A program made the position numbers and the translations under genes. Under the pieces are notes generated by a model. The model did no database searches. It saw only the letters and a list, made by a program, of their open reading frames with translations, and was not told where the DNA came from. A stretch of DNA of 64,000 bases from Gryllotalpicola protaetiae (lineage in GTDB: Bacteria > Actinomycetota > Actinomycetes > Actinomycetales > Microbacteriaceae), in assembly GCF_003627055.1 (NCBI RefSeq), contig NZ_CP032624.1:3100001-3164000 (forward strand). The letters run 5' to 3'. Shown piece by piece: positions 52,349 to 61,525 of this stretch (within the stretch, counting starts at the first letter, position 1; every line of letters begins with the position of its first letter).

Positions 52349-53412
52349 GGTATCTGCTCGCAGGCGGGGGCACCGCCGGCCATGTGAATCCGCTGCTCGC
52401 GACCGCAGATCGACTGCGAGTGCGCGATGCGGATGCCGAGGTGCTGGTGCTCGGCACGGCAGAGGGCCTCGAGGCGCGACTCGTGCCGCAGCGCGGCTAT
52501 GAGCTCGTGACCATCCCGAGGCTGCCGTTCCCGCGGCGTCCGAGCGCCGCTGCCCTGCGGTTCCCCGGGCGCTGGTGGGGCGCCGTCCGGCAGATCGAGA
52601 AGCTCATCACCGATCGCCGCATCGACGTCGTCGTCGGCTTCGGCGGCTATGCGGCCGCGCCCGCCTACCTCGCCGCCCGCCGCACGAAGACGCCGCTCGT
52701 GCTGCACGAGGCCAACGCCAAACCGGGGCTCGCGAGCAGGCTGGGCTCGCGTCTCACGAAGCACGTCGGCGTCGCGTTCCGCGGCACACCGCTGCCGCAC
52801 GCGGTCTTCGTCGGAATGCCGCTACGCGTCGAGATCGAGAAGCTCGACCGGGTCGCCGCGCGCGCAGGCGCCCGCGCCCGCTTCGGTCTCGACGACCGCC
52901 CCGTGCTGCTCGTCACCGGCGGCTCGACGGGGGCGCGGACCATCAACCGCACCATGCTCGCTGCCGCGCAAGGAGTGCTCGACCGCGGCTACCAGGTGCT
53001 CCACATTCAGGGCGGCGCGCACGAGTTCACGGATCCGGGGCTGCCCGGATACCACCTCGTCGACTACGTCGACGATATGGATCAGGCCCTGGCGGCCGCC
53101 GATGCGGTGGTCAGCCGCGCCGGTTCCGGCATGGTCAGCGAGCTCACGACGCTCGGCCTGCCCGCCGTGTACGTGCCCTACCCCGTCGGCAACGGCGAGC
53201 AGCGCTTCAACGTCGCCGACGTCGTGAGCTCCGGCGGGGGGATCACCGTCGAGGACAGCGCATTCACGCCCCAGTGGGTCAAGACGAACCTGCTGCCGCT
53301 TCTGCGCGACGAAACCCGCCTGCTCGAGATGGCGGCGGCTGCGGCATCCGTCGGCGTCACCGATGGTGCTGATCGCCTCGTGACCCTCATCATTCAGGCG
53401 CGCGGCGCCTGA
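52345..53412 (+). CDS. murG: UDP-GlcNAc transferase making lipid II
   Basis: 355 residues, GT-B glycosyltransferase. Glycine-rich loops [15 protein letters not shown] (residues 3-17) and [16 protein letters not shown], then [23 protein letters not shown], match MurG. Adds GlcNAc to lipid I at the inner membrane face. GTG start overlapping ftsW by 4 bases. Confidence 0.94.
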   Translation: MRYLLAGGGTAGHVNPLLATADRLRVRDADAEVLVLGTAEGLEARLVPQRGYELVTIPRLPFPRRPSAAALRFPGRWWGAVRQIEKLITDRRIDVVVGFGGYAAAPAYLAARRTKTPLVLHEANAKPGLASRLGSRLTKHVGVAFRGTPLPHAVFVGMPLRVEIEKLDRVAARAGARARFGLDDRPVLLVTGGSTGARTINRTMLAAAQGVLDRGYQVLHIQGGAHEFTDPGLPGYHLVDYVDDMDQALAAADAVVSRAGSGMVSELTTLGLPAVYVPYPVGNGEQRFNVADVVSSGGGITVEDSAFTPQWVKTNLLPLLRDETRLLEMAAAAASVGVTDGADRLVTLIIQARGA

Positions 53413-53449
53413 ACCCGACCGTCAGCACACCAAGGAGATACTGGAACCC

Positions 53450-54856
53450 GTGATCAAGCCCGATCTGTCGATGCCACTGCCCGAGACCATCGGAAAGGCG
53501 CATTTCGTGGGCATCGGGGGCTCGGGAATGAACGGCATCGCGCGGCTCTTCCTCGCGGCAGGCATCCCGGTCACGGGCTCCGACCGCGCGGAGAGCGAGT
53601 ACACGCACTCCCTCGAGGAGCTCGGCGCGACCGTGCACATCGGCCATGACGCCGCCAACGTCGGCGACGCGGACACGCTGGTCGTCACCGGGGCGCTCTG
53701 GCAGGACAACCCTGAGTACCAGTACGCGCTCGCGCACGGCGTCCCCGTGCTGCATCGCTCGCAGGCGCTGGCGTGGCTCGCCCGCGGCTCGCGCCTCGTC
53801 GCGATCGCCGGCGCGCACGGGAAGTCGGGCACCACCGGCATGATCTCGACCGCGCTGCTCGCCGCGGGCGCCGACCCGAGCTTCGTGAACGGCGCCGTCA
53901 TCGAAGGGCTCGAGACGAGCGCGCGGCACGGTGACTCCGACCTGTTCGTGATCGAGGCGGATGAGTCGGACGGTTCGTTCCTGCTCTACGACACCGCGGT
54001 CGCCCTGATCCTCAACATCGACGACGATCACCTCGATCACTACGGCTCCTACGCCGCCGTCGAGGACGCCTTCGTGCGCTTCGCCGACGACGCGCGGGAG
54101 CTCGTCGTGATCTCGGCCGATGACGCGGGCGCCCGGGCGGTCGCACCCCGCATCGCGCATCAGCACGTCGTCACGTTCGGTGAGAGCGAGGGCGCCGACG
54201 TGCGGGTGACCTCGATCACGACGAACGGCCCGGTCGCCTTCACCATCGAGTGGCGCGGCGCGGCGTACCCCGTGCGGCTCACGGTGCCCGGCCGGCATCT
54301 GGCGCACAACGCGGCGGGCGCGTTCGCGGTTCTCACGCACCTCGGCGTCTCCCCGGAGGACGCGGCCGCCGGTCTCGCCTCGTACGGCGGCGTGCACCGC
54401 CGCTTCGAGCTGCACGGCACCGTCGGGGGAGTGAGCGTCTATGACGACTACGCCCACCACCCTGCGGAGGTGAAGGCCGTGCTCGAGGCCGCCCGCACGG
54501 TCGTGGGCTCCGGCCGGCTCATCGCCGTGCACCAGCCGCACACCTACAGCCGCACGCAGCGGCTCGCGCAGGAGTTCGCAGACACCCTCGAGCAGTACGC
54601 AGACGAGACCGTCGTGCTCGACGTGTTCGGCGCCCGCGAGGACCCGGTGCCCGGCGTCACCGGTGCGCTCGTCTCCGGCCGCTTCCACGACCCGTCGAAG
54701 GTCGAGTTCATCGCCGACTGGCAGCAGGCGGCCGACTTCACCGCGGGCTTCGCCCGCGCAGGCGACTTCGTCATCACGCTCGGCTGCGGCAACGTGAACC
54801 TGATCGTGCCCCAGCTGCTCGACGCGCTCGAGACGGCGCACCCCGGCGAGGGCTGA
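53450..54856 (+). CDS. murC: UDP-MurNAc:L-alanine ligase
   Basis: 468 residues. It opens with [20 protein letters not shown], the MurC Rossmann motif, then [20 protein letters not shown] (ATP loop near residue 122) and [20 protein letters not shown] in the C-terminal domain. First amino acid addition to UDP-MurNAc. GTG start with AAGGAGA 11 bases upstream. Note GKSGTT where GKTTTT is common; the lysine is kept. Confidence 0.94.
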   Translation: MIKPDLSMPLPETIGKAHFVGIGGSGMNGIARLFLAAGIPVTGSDRAESEYTHSLEELGATVHIGHDAANVGDADTLVVTGALWQDNPEYQYALAHGVPVLHRSQALAWLARGSRLVAIAGAHGKSGTTGMISTALLAAGADPSFVNGAVIEGLETSARHGDSDLFVIEADESDGSFLLYDTAVALILNIDDDHLDHYGSYAAVEDAFVRFADDARELVVISADDAGARAVAPRIAHQHVVTFGESEGADVRVTSITTNGPVAFTIEWRGAAYPVRLTVPGRHLAHNAAGAFAVLTHLGVSPEDAAAGLASYGGVHRRFELHGTVGGVSVYDDYAHHPAEVKAVLEAARTVVGSGRLIAVHQPHTYSRTQRLAQEFADTLEQYADETVVLDVFGAREDPVPGVTGALVSGRFHDPSKVEFIADWQQAADFTAGFARAGDFVITLGCGNVNLIVPQLLDALETAHPGEG

Positions 54857-54860
54857 GCGG

Positions 54861-55829
54861 ATGCGCCGGCCGAGCGGGCCCGTGCAGCGGGCGCCACAGC
54901 CGCCACAGGCATCCACCGCCACGCGCGAGCCGGATGCAGAGCCCCGGCGCGCTGCCGAGCCCGCCCGCCCCGTCGACCTGACCCCGCGGATCGAGACGCC
55001 GGCCCGACCCGAGAAGCAGGGTGAGAAGGGCGAGCCGGATGCCACGCAGGGCCGCTCCTCGGGCCTCGGCTCGTGGCGTGAGGTGCGCCGCGCCGTCGCC
55101 GCACGGCGCAAGGTCGAGCGCGGCGAGGCTCGCCGGTTCACGGCGCGCACCAGGCGGCGACGCCAGCTGCAGTTCGGCATCGCCGGATTCGTCGTGCTCG
55201 TGCTCGGTGGGGCGGTGGTGACCGCCTATTCGCCCGTGATGGCGCTGCGGCACATCGAGGTCGTCGGCACGCACAATGTCGCTGCGTCCGATGTGCAGCA
55301 GGCGCTGCGCGGCGAGCTCGGCACGCCGCTGCCGCTCGTGAAGTCGGCCGACGTGCGGCACGCCCTCGACGACTTCCGTCTCATCGAGTCCTACTCGACG
55401 CAGCTTGAGCCGCCGTCGACCCTCGTCGTGCGCATCACCGAGCGCACGCCGCTCGCGGTCGTGAAGCAGGGGTCGAGCTACGAGGTCGTCGACCAGGCCG
55501 GCGTCGTGCTGTCGGCCGGTGCGACGCCTCAAGCCGGCCTGCCCGTCGTCACGGTTCCGGCCGGCCAGGAGCCGCAGGACTCCGCCGGATTCGCGGCCGC
55601 CGCCGCCGTCATCGCCGCGCTGCCCGCGGCCGTGCGCACCACCGTGACCGGGGCGAGCGCGACGGGGGCGAACAACGTGACCCTGACGCTGGCGGGCGGC
55701 AAGCAGGTCGTCTGGGGCGACACAGGCCAGATGGACCTCAAGACCGCCGATCTTCAGGCTCTGCTGAAGGGTGCGGCAGGCGCATCCGTCTACGACGTGT
55801 CGAGCCCGCGCGCACCGATTACCCGCTGA
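54861..55829 (+). CDS. ftsQ: FtsQ division protein
   Basis: 322 residues. The first ~100 are Pro/Arg-rich and cytoplasmic, followed by one membrane helix (FGIAGFVVLVLGGAVVTAY), the POTRA domain (MALRHIEVVGTHNVAASDVQ) and the FtsQ beta domain (LVVRITERTPLAVVKQ). Joins FtsB/FtsL-type proteins at the septum. ATG 4 bases after the murC stop. The 130-base gap to ftsZ holds its promoter. Confidence 0.9.
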   Translation: MRRPSGPVQRAPQPPQASTATREPDAEPRRAAEPARPVDLTPRIETPARPEKQGEKGEPDATQGRSSGLGSWREVRRAVAARRKVERGEARRFTARTRRRRQLQFGIAGFVVLVLGGAVVTAYSPVMALRHIEVVGTHNVAASDVQQALRGELGTPLPLVKSADVRHALDDFRLIESYSTQLEPPSTLVVRITERTPLAVVKQGSSYEVVDQAGVVLSAGATPQAGLPVVTVPAGQEPQDSAGFAAAAAVIAALPAAVRTTVTGASATGANNVTLTLAGGKQVVWGDTGQMDLKTADLQALLKGAAGASVYDVSSPRAPITR

Positions 55830-55880
55830 TCCGAGCGACACACCGGCGATGGTCGGCCCGCTCTCGGGGCCGCGCCCTAC

Positions 55881-55932
55881 CCTCAGGTGAAGGAAATGCA
55901 TACCGAGCATAACTTTTACCCTCTACCTGAGG
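55881..55932 (+). promoter_or_regulatory. ftsZ promoter with candidate MerR/FtsR boxes
   Basis: CCTCAGGT (55881-55888) and its inverse ACCTGAGG (55925-55932) flank TAACTT (55910-55915), a good -10. The downstream box continues as ACCTGAGGTTGAAGG, whose reverse strand holds TCAACCTCA, the word seen before the MerR gene at 26593-26610. A long leader of about 40 bases follows with a proper ribosome site. Confidence 0.5.
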
Positions 55933-55959
55933 TTGAAGGTTCACAGCGGAGGCCAGAGC

Positions 55960-57126
55960 GTGAGCACTAACCAGAACTACCTCGCCGTCATCAAGGTGGT
56001 CGGCATCGGCGGCGGCGGCGTCAACGCCGTCAACCGCATGATCGAGCTCGGCCTGCGCGGGGTCGAGTTCATCGCCATCAACACCGACGCGCAGGCGCTG
56101 CTGATGAGCGATGCGGATGTCAAGCTCGACGTCGGGCGCGAGATCACCCGCGGGCTCGGCGCCGGCGCCGACCCCGAGGTGGGCCGCCGCGCTGCGGAGG
56201 ACCACGCGGAGGAGATCGAGGAGGCGCTCGCGGGCGCCGACATGGTCTTCGTCACCGCGGGCGAGGGCGGCGGCACCGGCACCGGTGGCGCTCCCGTCAT
56301 CGCGCGCATCGCGAAGTCGATCGGCGCGCTCACCATCGGCGTCGTCACGAAGCCGTTCAGCTTCGAGGGCAAGCGCCGCGCCGACTCGGCCGCTGCAGGT
56401 GTCGCCCGCCTCAAGGAAGAGGTCGACACCCTCATCGTCGTGCCCAATGACCGTCTGCTCGAGATCAGCGATCGCGGCATCTCGATGATGGAGGCGTTCA
56501 TCACGGCCGACCAGGTGCTCCTCGCCGGTGTGCAGGGCATCACGGACCTGATCACGACCCCTGGGCTCATCAACCTCGACTTCGCCGACGTCAAGTCGGT
56601 CATGCAGGGCGCGGGCTCCGCGCTCATGGGCATCGGCTCCGCGCGCGGCGCCGATCGCGCCATCAAGGCGGCGGAGCTCGCGGTGGCCAGCCCGCTGCTC
56701 GAGGCGTCGATCGAGGGCGCGCGCGGCGTGCTGCTGTCGATCCAGGGCGGCAGCAACCTCGGCATCTTCGAGATCAATGACGCGGCCCGCCTCGTGCAAG
56801 AGGTCGTGCACCCCGAGGCGAACATCATCTTCGGAACCGTCATCGACGACACCCTCGGCGATGAGGTGCGCGTGACCGTGATCGCGGCCGGCTTCGACAA
56901 CGGCGAGCCCGCCCAGAAGCTCGACGCCGGCGCCCACCGCGCCGAGGCGATCAGCACGGCGCCGGCGCCGAAGTCCGCCGTCAGCGAGGACACCGCCGCA
57001 CTCGCGCCAGAGGACCTGCCGGTCGCCGCATGGGAGCCCACCGCCGCGCCCGAGACGCCGACGCTGCCGGCCGACCGCGACTTCGATGACGCCGACGGCA
57101 TCGACATCCCGGATTTCTTGAAATGA
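55960..57126 (+). CDS. ftsZ: FtsZ, tubulin-like division protein
   Basis: 388 residues. The N-terminal GTP-binding [19 protein letters not shown], tubulin signature GGGTGTGG near residues 104-111 and T7 loop [11 protein letters not shown] are intact. The C-terminal tail ends GIDIPDFLK, the conserved peptide that binds SepF and other partners. GTG start with CGGAGG 7 bases upstream; a longer frame is open for nine codons. Forms the division ring. Confidence 0.97.
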   Translation: MSTNQNYLAVIKVVGIGGGGVNAVNRMIELGLRGVEFIAINTDAQALLMSDADVKLDVGREITRGLGAGADPEVGRRAAEDHAEEIEEALAGADMVFVTAGEGGGTGTGGAPVIARIAKSIGALTIGVVTKPFSFEGKRRADSAAAGVARLKEEVDTLIVVPNDRLLEISDRGISMMEAFITADQVLLAGVQGITDLITTPGLINLDFADVKSVMQGAGSALMGIGSARGADRAIKAAELAVASPLLEASIEGARGVLLSIQGGSNLGIFEINDAARLVQEVVHPEANIIFGTVIDDTLGDEVRVTVIAAGFDNGEPAQKLDAGAHRAEAISTAPAPKSAVSEDTAALAPEDLPVAAWEPTAAPETPTLPADRDFDDADGIDIPDFLK

Positions 57127-57169
57127 GCAGAGTTCGGCCTGCCCGGCCCGGGCTCGTGAAGTAGAGCCC

Positions 57170-57859
57170 GTGTCAGAGCTTGCGCAGCGGCTCGCCGCGG
57201 TGCGAGCGGAGATCGCGGATGCCGCACGCGCGGCCGGCCGCGACGAGAGCGAGCTCACGACGATCGTCGTGACCAAGTTCCACTCGGCAGGGCTCGTCCG
57301 CGAGCTGCACGCCCTCGGCGTGCGGAACGTGGGCGAGAACCGCCACCAGGAGGCGCTGGCCAAGGCATCCGCTCTCGCCGATCTCGACGACCTCGTCTGG
57401 CACTTCATCGGTCAGCTGCAGTCGAACAAGGCGCGGCAGGTCAGGCGGTACTCGCACATCGTGCACTCGGTCGACCGGGCGGCCCTCGTCGACGCTCTGG
57501 CCCGCCGCGAGGGCGACCCGGCCGACGAGGTGGTCGACGTGTTCCTGCAGCTGAACCTCACCGACGACCCCGAGCGCGGCGGCGTCGCACCCGGCGCCCT
57601 CGAGGCGCTCGCAGAGCACGCGCTCGCCACCCCTGGTCTGCGGGTGCGCGGGGTGATGGCCGTCGCACCCCTCGGGGAGGAGCCGCGTGCGGCGTTCGAG
57701 CGTGTACGGCAGGCATCCGACCGCCTCCGCCGCATCGCGCCGGACGCGCGCGACATCTCGGCGGGCATGTCCGGCGACTTCCGCGCCGCGATCCTGGAAG
57801 GCGCGACACACCTTCGCATCGGGACCGCAATCACGGGTTCACGCCCCGCGGCGCGTTAA
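57170..57859 (+). CDS. YggS-family PLP-binding protein
   Basis: 229 residues. The PLP lysine is in TIVVTKFHS (near residue 36), followed by [14 protein letters not shown] and [15 protein letters not shown]; the end has [22 protein letters not shown], all typical of the family. It is a non-enzymatic PLP homeostasis protein usually found after ftsZ in Gram-positives. GTG start. Confidence 0.9.
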   Translation: MSELAQRLAAVRAEIADAARAAGRDESELTTIVVTKFHSAGLVRELHALGVRNVGENRHQEALAKASALADLDDLVWHFIGQLQSNKARQVRRYSHIVHSVDRAALVDALARREGDPADEVVDVFLQLNLTDDPERGGVAPGALEALAEHALATPGLRVRGVMAVAPLGEEPRAAFERVRQASDRLRRIAPDARDISAGMSGDFRAAILEGATHLRIGTAITGSRPAAR

Positions 57860-57911
57860 TCTGGCGCAGTCGGCGGCACGCGCGGACCGAAGCACGGCAA
57901 CGGAGGACGAA

Positions 57912-58415
57912 ATGGCCAACCCGCTCAAGAAGACCATGGTCTACCTCGGTCTCGCGGACGAGGAGTTCGAGTACGAGGAAGACCAGCGCGAGAGCGCGCC
58001 GGTCTCCCACCACGCCCCGCAGCAGGCCGCGGCACCCGTCGCGCCGGCACCCCAGCCGCGCCCCGAGCGTGCGCCGGTCGTGCCGATCCGCAAGAACACC
58101 CCCGTTCGAGCACAGCAGGCGGTTCCAGAGATGAACGAGATCCTCACGGTCCACCCGCGCCAGTACCGGGACGCGCAGGCGATCGCCGAAGCGTTCCGCG
58201 ACGGCATCCCGGTGATCATCAACCTGTCGCAGATGAACGACGCCGACGCGCGCCGCCTCATCGACTTCGCGAGCGGCCTGTCGCAGGGTCTGCTCGGCAA
58301 GATCGAGCGCGTCACCAACAAGGTCTTCCTGCTCTCGCCGCAGCACGTCTCGGTGCTGGGCGAGCAGAAGGCCGCAGGCGCCGAAGGCGACTCGTCGTTC
58401 TTCAACCAGGCGTGA
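57912..58415 (+). CDS. sepF: SepF, FtsZ membrane anchor
   Basis: 167 residues. An N-terminal amphipathic segment ([20 protein letters not shown]) is followed by a Pro/Ala linker and the SepF core ([49 protein letters not shown]). Bundles FtsZ and ties it to the membrane where FtsA is absent, as in this group. GGAGG precedes the ATG. Confidence 0.93.
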   Translation: MANPLKKTMVYLGLADEEFEYEEDQRESAPVSHHAPQQAAAPVAPAPQPRPERAPVVPIRKNTPVRAQQAVPEMNEILTVHPRQYRDAQAIAEAFRDGIPVIINLSQMNDADARRLIDFASGLSQGLLGKIERVTNKVFLLSPQHVSVLGEQKAAGAEGDSSFFNQA

Positions 58416-58453
58416 GTCAGCTTCGGGCCTGACGCGTCCGCAATACTTCTAGC

Positions 58454-58753
58454 GTGGCCCTCGCAATCGTCGCCAGCATCGTCTACTACCTGCTGCTGAT
58501 CTACTTCCTGACCATGTGGGCGCGCTTCGTCCTCGATCTCGTGCGTGCGCTGCGACGCGGCTGGCGCCCTCGTGGAGCGGGCCTCATCGCCGCCGAAGTG
58601 GTCTACACGCTCACCGATCCGCCGATCCGGCTGTTCCGTCGCCTGCTGCCGCCGGTGTCCTTCGGGCAGATCGGGCTCGACTTCGGGTGGCCGATCACGA
58701 TGTTGTGCGTTGTGATCCTGATGTATGTCGCAGGCCTGTTCGCGGTCGTCTGA
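58454..58753 (+). CDS. YggT-family membrane protein
   Basis: 99 residues with two hydrophobic segments (VASIVYYLLLIYFLTMWARF; WPITMLCVVILMYVAGLF) and the family motif YTLTDPPIRLFRRLLPPV. Usual neighbour of sepF and wag31. Function uncertain; possibly in osmotic stress or division. GTG start. Confidence 0.87.
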   Translation: MALAIVASIVYYLLLIYFLTMWARFVLDLVRALRRGWRPRGAGLIAAEVVYTLTDPPIRLFRRLLPPVSFGQIGLDFGWPITMLCVVILMYVAGLFAVV

Positions 58754-58816
58754 TTTGCTAAGTTTGGTCAAACACGTCCCTGACGTTCCCGATTCGAAAG
58801 CTAAGGGTGGAAAGCC

Positions 58817-59500
58817 ATGGCGCTTACTCCGGAAGACGTAGTCAACAAGCGGTTTCAGCCGACGAAGTTCCGCGAGGGCTACGACCAGGACGAGGTCGAT
58901 GACTTCCTTGACGAGGTCGTCGTCGAGCTGCGTCGCCTCAACCAGGAGAACGACGAGCTGAAGCAGCGCCTGGTCGCCGCCGACTCGCGCGTCGCCGAGC
59001 TGCAGCGCAGTGGCGCGTCTGCCGCCCCCGCGCCGGTTCCCGCACCTGTTCCCGTCGTCGCCCCCGTGCCGGCCGCGGTGAGCACGCCGACCACCGCGAT
59101 GCCGGTCGCCGCGCCGTCGCCCGTCGACGAGACGCAGAGCACCAACAACCTGCTGCAGCTGGCGCGCCGCCTGCACGAAGAGCACGTGGCAGAGGGCAAG
59201 GCCAAACGCGACGAGCTGATCGCCGACGGCCACGCGACCGCCGCGCGCCTCGTCGCAGAGGCCGAGTCGAAGCAGAAGGAGCAGATCGCGGTGCTCGACC
59301 AGCAGCGCGTCACGCTCGAGAACAAGATCGACGAGCTGCGCACCTTCGAGCGCGACTACCGGGCCAAGCTGAAGAGCTACATCGAGGGCCAGCTGCGCGA
59401 CCTCGACCAGGCAGGCGGCTCCGCCCCCACGAACACCGGCTCGGCGCCTGTCGCGCAGAACACCGGCTCGGCTCCGAGCTACCAGGGCTTTGGAGCGTAG
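58817..59500 (+). CDS. wag31: DivIVA/Wag31 polar growth protein
   Basis: 227 residues. The membrane-binding N-terminus LTPEDVVNKRFQPTKFREGY is followed by a coiled coil (DQDEVDDFLDEVVVELRRLN), a Pro/Val/Ala linker of about 45 residues and a second long coiled coil (near 115-195). It marks curved membrane and directs polar cell wall growth in actinobacteria. GGTGGAAAG precedes the ATG. Confidence 0.95.
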   Translation: MALTPEDVVNKRFQPTKFREGYDQDEVDDFLDEVVVELRRLNQENDELKQRLVAADSRVAELQRSGASAAPAPVPAPVPVVAPVPAAVSTPTTAMPVAAPSPVDETQSTNNLLQLARRLHEEHVAEGKAKRDELIADGHATAARLVAEAESKQKEQIAVLDQQRVTLENKIDELRTFERDYRAKLKSYIEGQLRDLDQAGGSAPTNTGSAPVAQNTGSAPSYQGFGA

Positions 59501-60044
59501 CGCCGCCGCGAAGGTCAGCGTTCGCGCGATCGTCGTCCTCGCCGCCGTCGCCGTTTTCGTCTTCGGCGTCGACCAGGTGGCCAAGGCACTGGTGCTCGCG
59601 CATCTCACGGAGGGCGAGCAGGTTCCCGTTCTGGGGAACCTGCTCGTTTTCCTGTTCACCCGCAACCCGGGTGCTGCCTTCTCGATCGGCACCGGCTCGA
59701 CGTGGATCTTCACGATCATCGCGATCGCCGTCCTCGTCTTCGTCATCTGGTATGCGCGTCGCATCCGCACCGTGTGGTGGGCGATCGTCTTCGGCCTGCT
59801 GCTCGGCGGCCTGCTCGGCAACCTGTTCGACCGACTGTTCCGGCCGCCTGGGTTCGGGCAAGGCGAGGTCATCGACTTCATCAAGATCCCGCTGCTGCCG
59901 GCGATCTTCAACCTCGCCGACTCGGCGATCGTCGCGGCGATGGCGCTGTTCCTGATCCTCACGATCCTGGGCGTCGGGCTCGACGGTCGCAGGGCAGTGC
60001 GAGCGGATGCCGAAGCAGAAGAGCCCCGCGATGGAGACGCGTAG
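59490..60044 (+). CDS. lspA: Lipoprotein signal peptidase
   Basis: 184 residues with four membrane helices. The catalytic aspartates are in the [12 protein letters not shown] and [11 protein letters not shown] regions (motifs III and V-like). It cleaves lipoprotein signal peptides, including those of the several lipoproteins in this window. The start appears to be TTG, 11 bases inside the wag31 end; there is no ATG or GTG before the first helix ([20 protein letters not shown]). Confidence 0.92.
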   Translation: MERSAAAKVSVRAIVVLAAVAVFVFGVDQVAKALVLAHLTEGEQVPVLGNLLVFLFTRNPGAAFSIGTGSTWIFTIIAIAVLVFVIWYARRIRTVWWAIVFGLLLGGLLGNLFDRLFRPPGFGQGEVIDFIKIPLLPAIFNLADSAIVAAMALFLILTILGVGLDGRRAVRADAEAEEPRDGDA

Positions 60045-60948
60045 CTACTCCGTCCCCGACGGGCTCGAGGGCAGTCGGGTCGACGCCGGGGTCGCGCGGC
60101 TGCTCGGCTTCTCGCGGTCGTTCGCGGCCGACGTCGCCGAGGCAGGCGGCGTGCTCCTCGACGGGCGCCCGGTCGGGAAGAGCGGCCGGCTGACGGCGGG
60201 CTCGTGGCTCGAGGTCTCGTGGGAGGAGAAGCGCGGCCCCGTGGTCGAAGCGATCCCCATTCCCGAGCTGCGCATCGTGCACGACGACGACGACCTGGTC
60301 GTGGTCGACAAGCCGTCCGGCGTCGCCGCGCACCCGTCGGTGGGCTGGGAGGGGCCGACCGTCGTCGGCGCCCTCGCCGCTGCCGGCTATCGCATCTCGA
60401 CCTCAGGGGCCGCCGAGCGGCAGGGAGTCGTGCACCGCCTCGACGCGGGCACGTCCGGGCTCATGGTGGTCGCGAAGAGCGAGTACGCCTACACGATGCT
60501 GAAGCGCGCGTTCCACGACCGCACCGTCGAGAAGATCTACCACGCGGTCGTCCAGGGCCACCCCGACCCGCTGGCGGGCACCATCGATGCGCCGATCGGC
60601 AGGCATCCGAAATCCGACTGGAAATTCGCGGTCACCGCGGCCGGCAAGCCCTCGGTCACGCACTACGAGACGATCGAGGCGTTCCCGGCGGCGAGCCTGC
60701 TCGAGATCCATCTCGAGACGGGGCGCACCCACCAGATCCGCGTGCACATGGCCGCGCAGCGGCACCCGTGCGTGGGCGACCCGCTCTACGGCGCAGACCC
60801 GACGCTGTCGGCGCGGCTCGGGCTGTCTCGGCAGTGGCTGCACGCGGTGCAGCTCGGCTTCGAGCACCCGGGAACGGGGGAGTGGGTGCAGTTCACGACG
60901 GACTACCCGGAAGACCTGCAGCACGCTCTGGACGTGCTGAGCGCGTAG
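60031..60948 (+). CDS. rluD: RluD-type pseudouridine synthase
   Basis: 305 residues. An S4 RNA-binding domain ([20 protein letters not shown]) is followed by the catalytic domain with D138 in [17 protein letters not shown] and the [13 protein letters not shown] motif. It forms pseudouridine in 23S rRNA. The ATG was preferred to one eight codons upstream because it leaves a short overlap of 14 bases with lspA and fits family length. Confidence 0.92.
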   Translation: METRSYSVPDGLEGSRVDAGVARLLGFSRSFAADVAEAGGVLLDGRPVGKSGRLTAGSWLEVSWEEKRGPVVEAIPIPELRIVHDDDDLVVVDKPSGVAAHPSVGWEGPTVVGALAAAGYRISTSGAAERQGVVHRLDAGTSGLMVVAKSEYAYTMLKRAFHDRTVEKIYHAVVQGHPDPLAGTIDAPIGRHPKSDWKFAVTAAGKPSVTHYETIEAFPAASLLEIHLETGRTHQIRVHMAAQRHPCVGDPLYGADPTLSARLGLSRQWLHAVQLGFEHPGTGEWVQFTTDYPEDLQHALDVLSA

Positions 60949-61012
60949 CGCGCGTCACGGATCCTGCCGTGTCGCGTGCCGCCGAGACGTTCCATCAGGG
61001 CGTTCTCGCGGG

Positions 61013-61363
61013 CTATTCGGCAGTTTCGGAAGGTCTCGGTGCGGGGTCGAATGCCGCGACACCACTGATCTCAACGTAGAACGGCTCGCTGTTGAGCGGG
61101 CCGTTCATGGCGGACAGGCGAAGGGTGCCGTCTTGCGGCACGACGTAGCCGCGCTCGCGCACGCCGAGCAGCCACGGAGTGCCGACGTACCGGAATCCCA
61201 CCGACACCGTGTGCTTTCCTGCTGCCAGGGGTATGCGCGCCGGCTGCCGCCAGCGAATGGAATGCTCGTCGCCGTCGATCACGACCACAGGCCTGCCGAA
61301 CGCGTAGAGGAACCAGGCGTTGAGCCAATGGCCGCGGGCCGTGAGTTCGAGTGAGGACGTCAC
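61013..61363 (-). CDS. Hypothetical protein
   Basis: 116 residues, mostly beta strands by eye (VVVIDGDEHSIRWRQPARIP; KHTVSVGFRYVGTPWLLG; DGTLRLSAMNGPLNSEPFYV). It has no signal peptide and no recognised domain; the pattern is reminiscent of small carbohydrate-binding or fibronectin-like folds, without proof. The GTG start is 7 bases after TAGCCT; longer frames would begin in a basic, non-conserved stretch. It lies between the convergent rluD gene and the divergent dnaE gene. Confidence 0.6.
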   Translation of the reverse strand: MTSSLELTARGHWLNAWFLYAFGRPVVVIDGDEHSIRWRQPARIPLAAGKHTVSVGFRYVGTPWLLGVRERGYVVPQDGTLRLSAMNGPLNSEPFYVEISGVAAFDPAPRPSETAE

Positions 61364-61370
61364 GCTCGGC

Positions 61371-61376
61371 AGGCTA
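61371..61376 (-). promoter_or_regulatory. -10 element of the hypothetical gene before dnaE
   Basis: TAGCCT on the minus strand ends 7 bases before the GTG at 61363. Confidence 0.42.
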
Positions 61377-61525
61377 TTCGAGAAGTGCGCAGATGTCGTC
61401 GCACGGCGCCGCGGGCGACATTTCCGCACTGCTCGCGGGAACCCTCAACCGGCGCTTGAAGCGTGTCGCGGCGGCACGCCCCGAGCGCTCCGGCGATGTC
61501 GGACGCCTGGGAGAGAATCGTTCGC

